A stretch of 64,000 nucleotides of DNA from RGIG9060 sp045645985. GTDB taxonomy: Bacteria > Spirochaetota > Spirochaetia > Treponematales > Treponemataceae. The position numbers and the translations under genes are program-made. This document shows positions 62,508 to 64,000 of this stretch, in pieces; within the stretch, counting starts at the first letter, position 1, and the number at the start of each line of letters is the position of its first letter. The notes under the pieces were generated by a model. The model made no database searches, was not told where the DNA came from, and saw only the letters and a program-made list of their open reading frames with translations. The stretch spans positions 15,149-79,148 of the forward strand of contig JAZRJV010000033.1 in assembly GCA_045645985.1 (NCBI GenBank). The letters run 5' to 3'.

Positions 62508-63842
62508 ATGAAAAAATCATTCTTTTTTATTTGTTTTATTTTATTAGTTAATATAAATCTTTTTTCGCAGCAAGCAAGTTCGCAAAGTACAGTTGACTGG
62601 ACAAAGCCAGCCTTTTTCTCAACTGCAGAACTAAATATTTCACAAAGCGATATAATTTTACCGTCAGGTCGAGGGGCTGCAAACACAATATTGGATTCAA
62701 AAATTCCCGAATTGATAAAAGACCCATTATTATCGTTACCAGTTGATTCTTCAAAAAAACTTGGCGATACAATTTTACAAGATTCCTTATCATTAGAAGA
62801 AATTACTAAGATTATCCAAGACGGAAAGAAATCTTCATCAGTTTATTCAGGGAAAAATGATAGTATCATCATCAATCATTCGATAAAACTAAACGATATT
62901 TCTTCAAAGTTGGTAAAACATAGTTTTCCGTACAAACCAAATGCTCCGATAGAAAAAACCGCTTCCAGAGTTTACACTGGAATCATTATTGATGCTCGAG
63001 GAATTTTGCCAGTTCAAGGTGAATTTGTAACTTCAACAGGAAATCCTTGTCTTTTTCCAAAAGTTTGGAACGAAGATATGGAACTAATTTATGAAAAAAA
63101 CATCGAAAATAGCTCAACTGCAAAAGATTACGGAGTTGTAAGTTATCATTGGAGTAGCGACGAAAATCTTTATCGCAACAGAATCGGAAACGACCCACTT
63201 AGAATTACTGCAAAAAAAATCTTTGGAATTAACAGAACAGACCCAGTAATTTCAAATAAAGATGCCTTGAAAATTCTTTCTTTGGAAGAAAACCGAGAAT
63301 TATTAAAACAAGGCCGAGTTATCATTTTGTTGGATAAAGAACAACTTGTTTATTCAGTTGGTGCGCCAGAAAAAGATGAATCTTACTATGTAATTTACCG
63401 CGACACAAAAAATTTCTTTTACGAAAGAAAAATCCCAGATGTTGAAATCACCGATACTTACAAAGGAATTCAAATTTCAATTCAGGATGTAAAATTCGTT
63501 GCCGATTCAAGTGAAATTTTGCCAGAAGAAAAAGACAGACTCGATGCAATTTACGAAGAACTTTACAAAATTACAAAAAATAATGAATTTACAATTATGG
63601 TTGAAGGTCACACAGCAAGCGTTGGAAAACCAATCGGAGAAATGAATCTTTCTGTGGAACGAGCTGGAACTATCATCAATCAACTTGTAGATAGAGGAAT
63701 GAATAGAAGTATGTTCTCTTACAAAGGCTACGGAGGAACTATCCCTATCGGAGATAATTCAACTCCAGAAGGCCGAGCTCAAAACCGTCGTGTAGAAATA
63801 ATTATCATTCCGAAAGCAACTTACATTCAAAGAGTGCCTTAA
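62508..63842 (+). CDS. OmpA-domain exported protein
   Basis: A signal peptide (ICFILLVNINLFSQ) is followed by about 310 residues without a recognised domain. The C-terminal OmpA-like peptidoglycan-binding domain is at about 320-435: VKFVADSSEILPEEKDRLDA, MVEGHTASVG, LSVERAGTIINQL and EGRAQNRRVEIIII. The ATG is preceded by GGAGGA 16 bases upstream, too far for normal initiation. It is the third gene of the plus-strand envelope cluster, after the lytic transglycosylase, and probably links peptidoglycan to an outer layer. Confidence 0.87.
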   Translation: MKKSFFFICFILLVNINLFSQQASSQSTVDWTKPAFFSTAELNISQSDIILPSGRGAANTILDSKIPELIKDPLLSLPVDSSKKLGDTILQDSLSLEEITKIIQDGKKSSSVYSGKNDSIIINHSIKLNDISSKLVKHSFPYKPNAPIEKTASRVYTGIIIDARGILPVQGEFVTSTGNPCLFPKVWNEDMELIYEKNIENSSTAKDYGVVSYHWSSDENLYRNRIGNDPLRITAKKIFGINRTDPVISNKDALKILSLEENRELLKQGRVIILLDKEQLVYSVGAPEKDESYYVIYRDTKNFFYERKIPDVEITDTYKGIQISIQDVKFVADSSEILPEEKDRLDAIYEELYKITKNNEFTIMVEGHTASVGKPIGEMNLSVERAGTIINQLVDRGMNRSMFSYKGYGGTIPIGDNSTPEGRAQNRRVEIIIIPKATYIQRVP

Positions 63843-64000
63843 AAATTTGTATTGAGATTACCCATTTTGTACTATATTCTATACATAGTTTTTTGTTGAC
63901 AGCAAAATCATCGAGATACAGAATGAAAATGTGAAAGTTTGTGCTACAAACTTGTGATTTTTACTGCTGTTTCTCATTTCATTACGAAACAGCGACTTGG
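63843..64000 (+). other. Promoter-like and hairpin-rich sequence at window edge
   Basis: A -35-like TTGACA lies at 63896-63901 with only a weak -10 (TACAGA or CAGAAT near 63917-63924). Two perfect hairpins follow: AAGTTTGT-GCT-ACAAACTT (63935-63953) and GCTGTTTC ... GAAACAGC (63966-63993). No reading frame is evident. It may be a structured 5' leader or small RNA of a feature beyond the edge; I cannot classify it. Confidence 0.35.

Overview
This window is a chromosomal segment of a spirochaete, very probably Treponema or a close relative. The evidence is a motility operon with the spirochaete order flbB-fliK-flgD-flgE ... flbD-motA-motB-fliL-fliM-fliY-fliO-fliP-fliQ-fliR-flhB-flhA-flhF-flhG-fliA, a hook protein with the lysine/cysteine pair used for treponemal hook cross-linking, an oversized GreA, a eukaryote-like hexokinase, spirochaete-style lipoboxes, and a low G+C content (roughly one third by eye). 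No tRNA, rRNA, CRISPR array, insertion sequence or prophage was seen. No gene-free stretch exceeds 300 bases; the longest is the rpsO-pnp leader at 24466-24726.

Layout. 1-5519 (minus): recA-folK-scpA-scpB-rluB-cmk-rpsA, covering recombination, folate, chromosome segregation and translation; rpsA runs off the left edge. 5603-9686 (minus): rpe and three spirochaete-type proteins, two of them TPR proteins. 9873-15731 (plus): a TPR protein, giant GreA and a membrane-anchored vWA protein, ending at a bidirectional terminator. 15846-32177 (minus): rimP-nusA-infB-rbfA-truB-ribF, then rpsO from its own promoter, a structured leader, pnp, an M16 peptidase, dut, lptF, lptG, tgt and a HEAT-repeat protein.

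32317-56140 (minus): the motility operon. A housekeeping promoter upstream of flbB has its -10 inside a long inverted repeat. flgE is followed by a strong terminator, then by an Fe-S aldo/keto reductase and a histidine phosphatase that separate it from flbD-motA. flbD has its own sigma-28-like promoter, and a second such site lies upstream of the membrane gene before fliA. The end of the operon carries a FapA-like protein and three short proteins of unknown role, closed by a terminator. 56219-59972 (minus): hexokinase, a TPR lipoprotein and a small membrane protein. 60018-63842 (plus): an envelope cluster with a TPR lipoprotein, a LysM lytic transglycosylase and an OmpA-domain protein. The last 158 bases hold promoter-like and hairpin-rich sequence cut by the window edge.

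The window is mostly conserved core genome. I found no clear undescribed defence or mobile system. The items of most interest are regulatory (split motility operon, sigma-28-like sites, promoter hairpin, pnp leader, possibly leaderless genes) and architectural (giant GreA, NusA with a zinc ribbon, FAD synthetase without a flavokinase domain, Jag_N-like modules shared by FlhF and the FapA-like protein).
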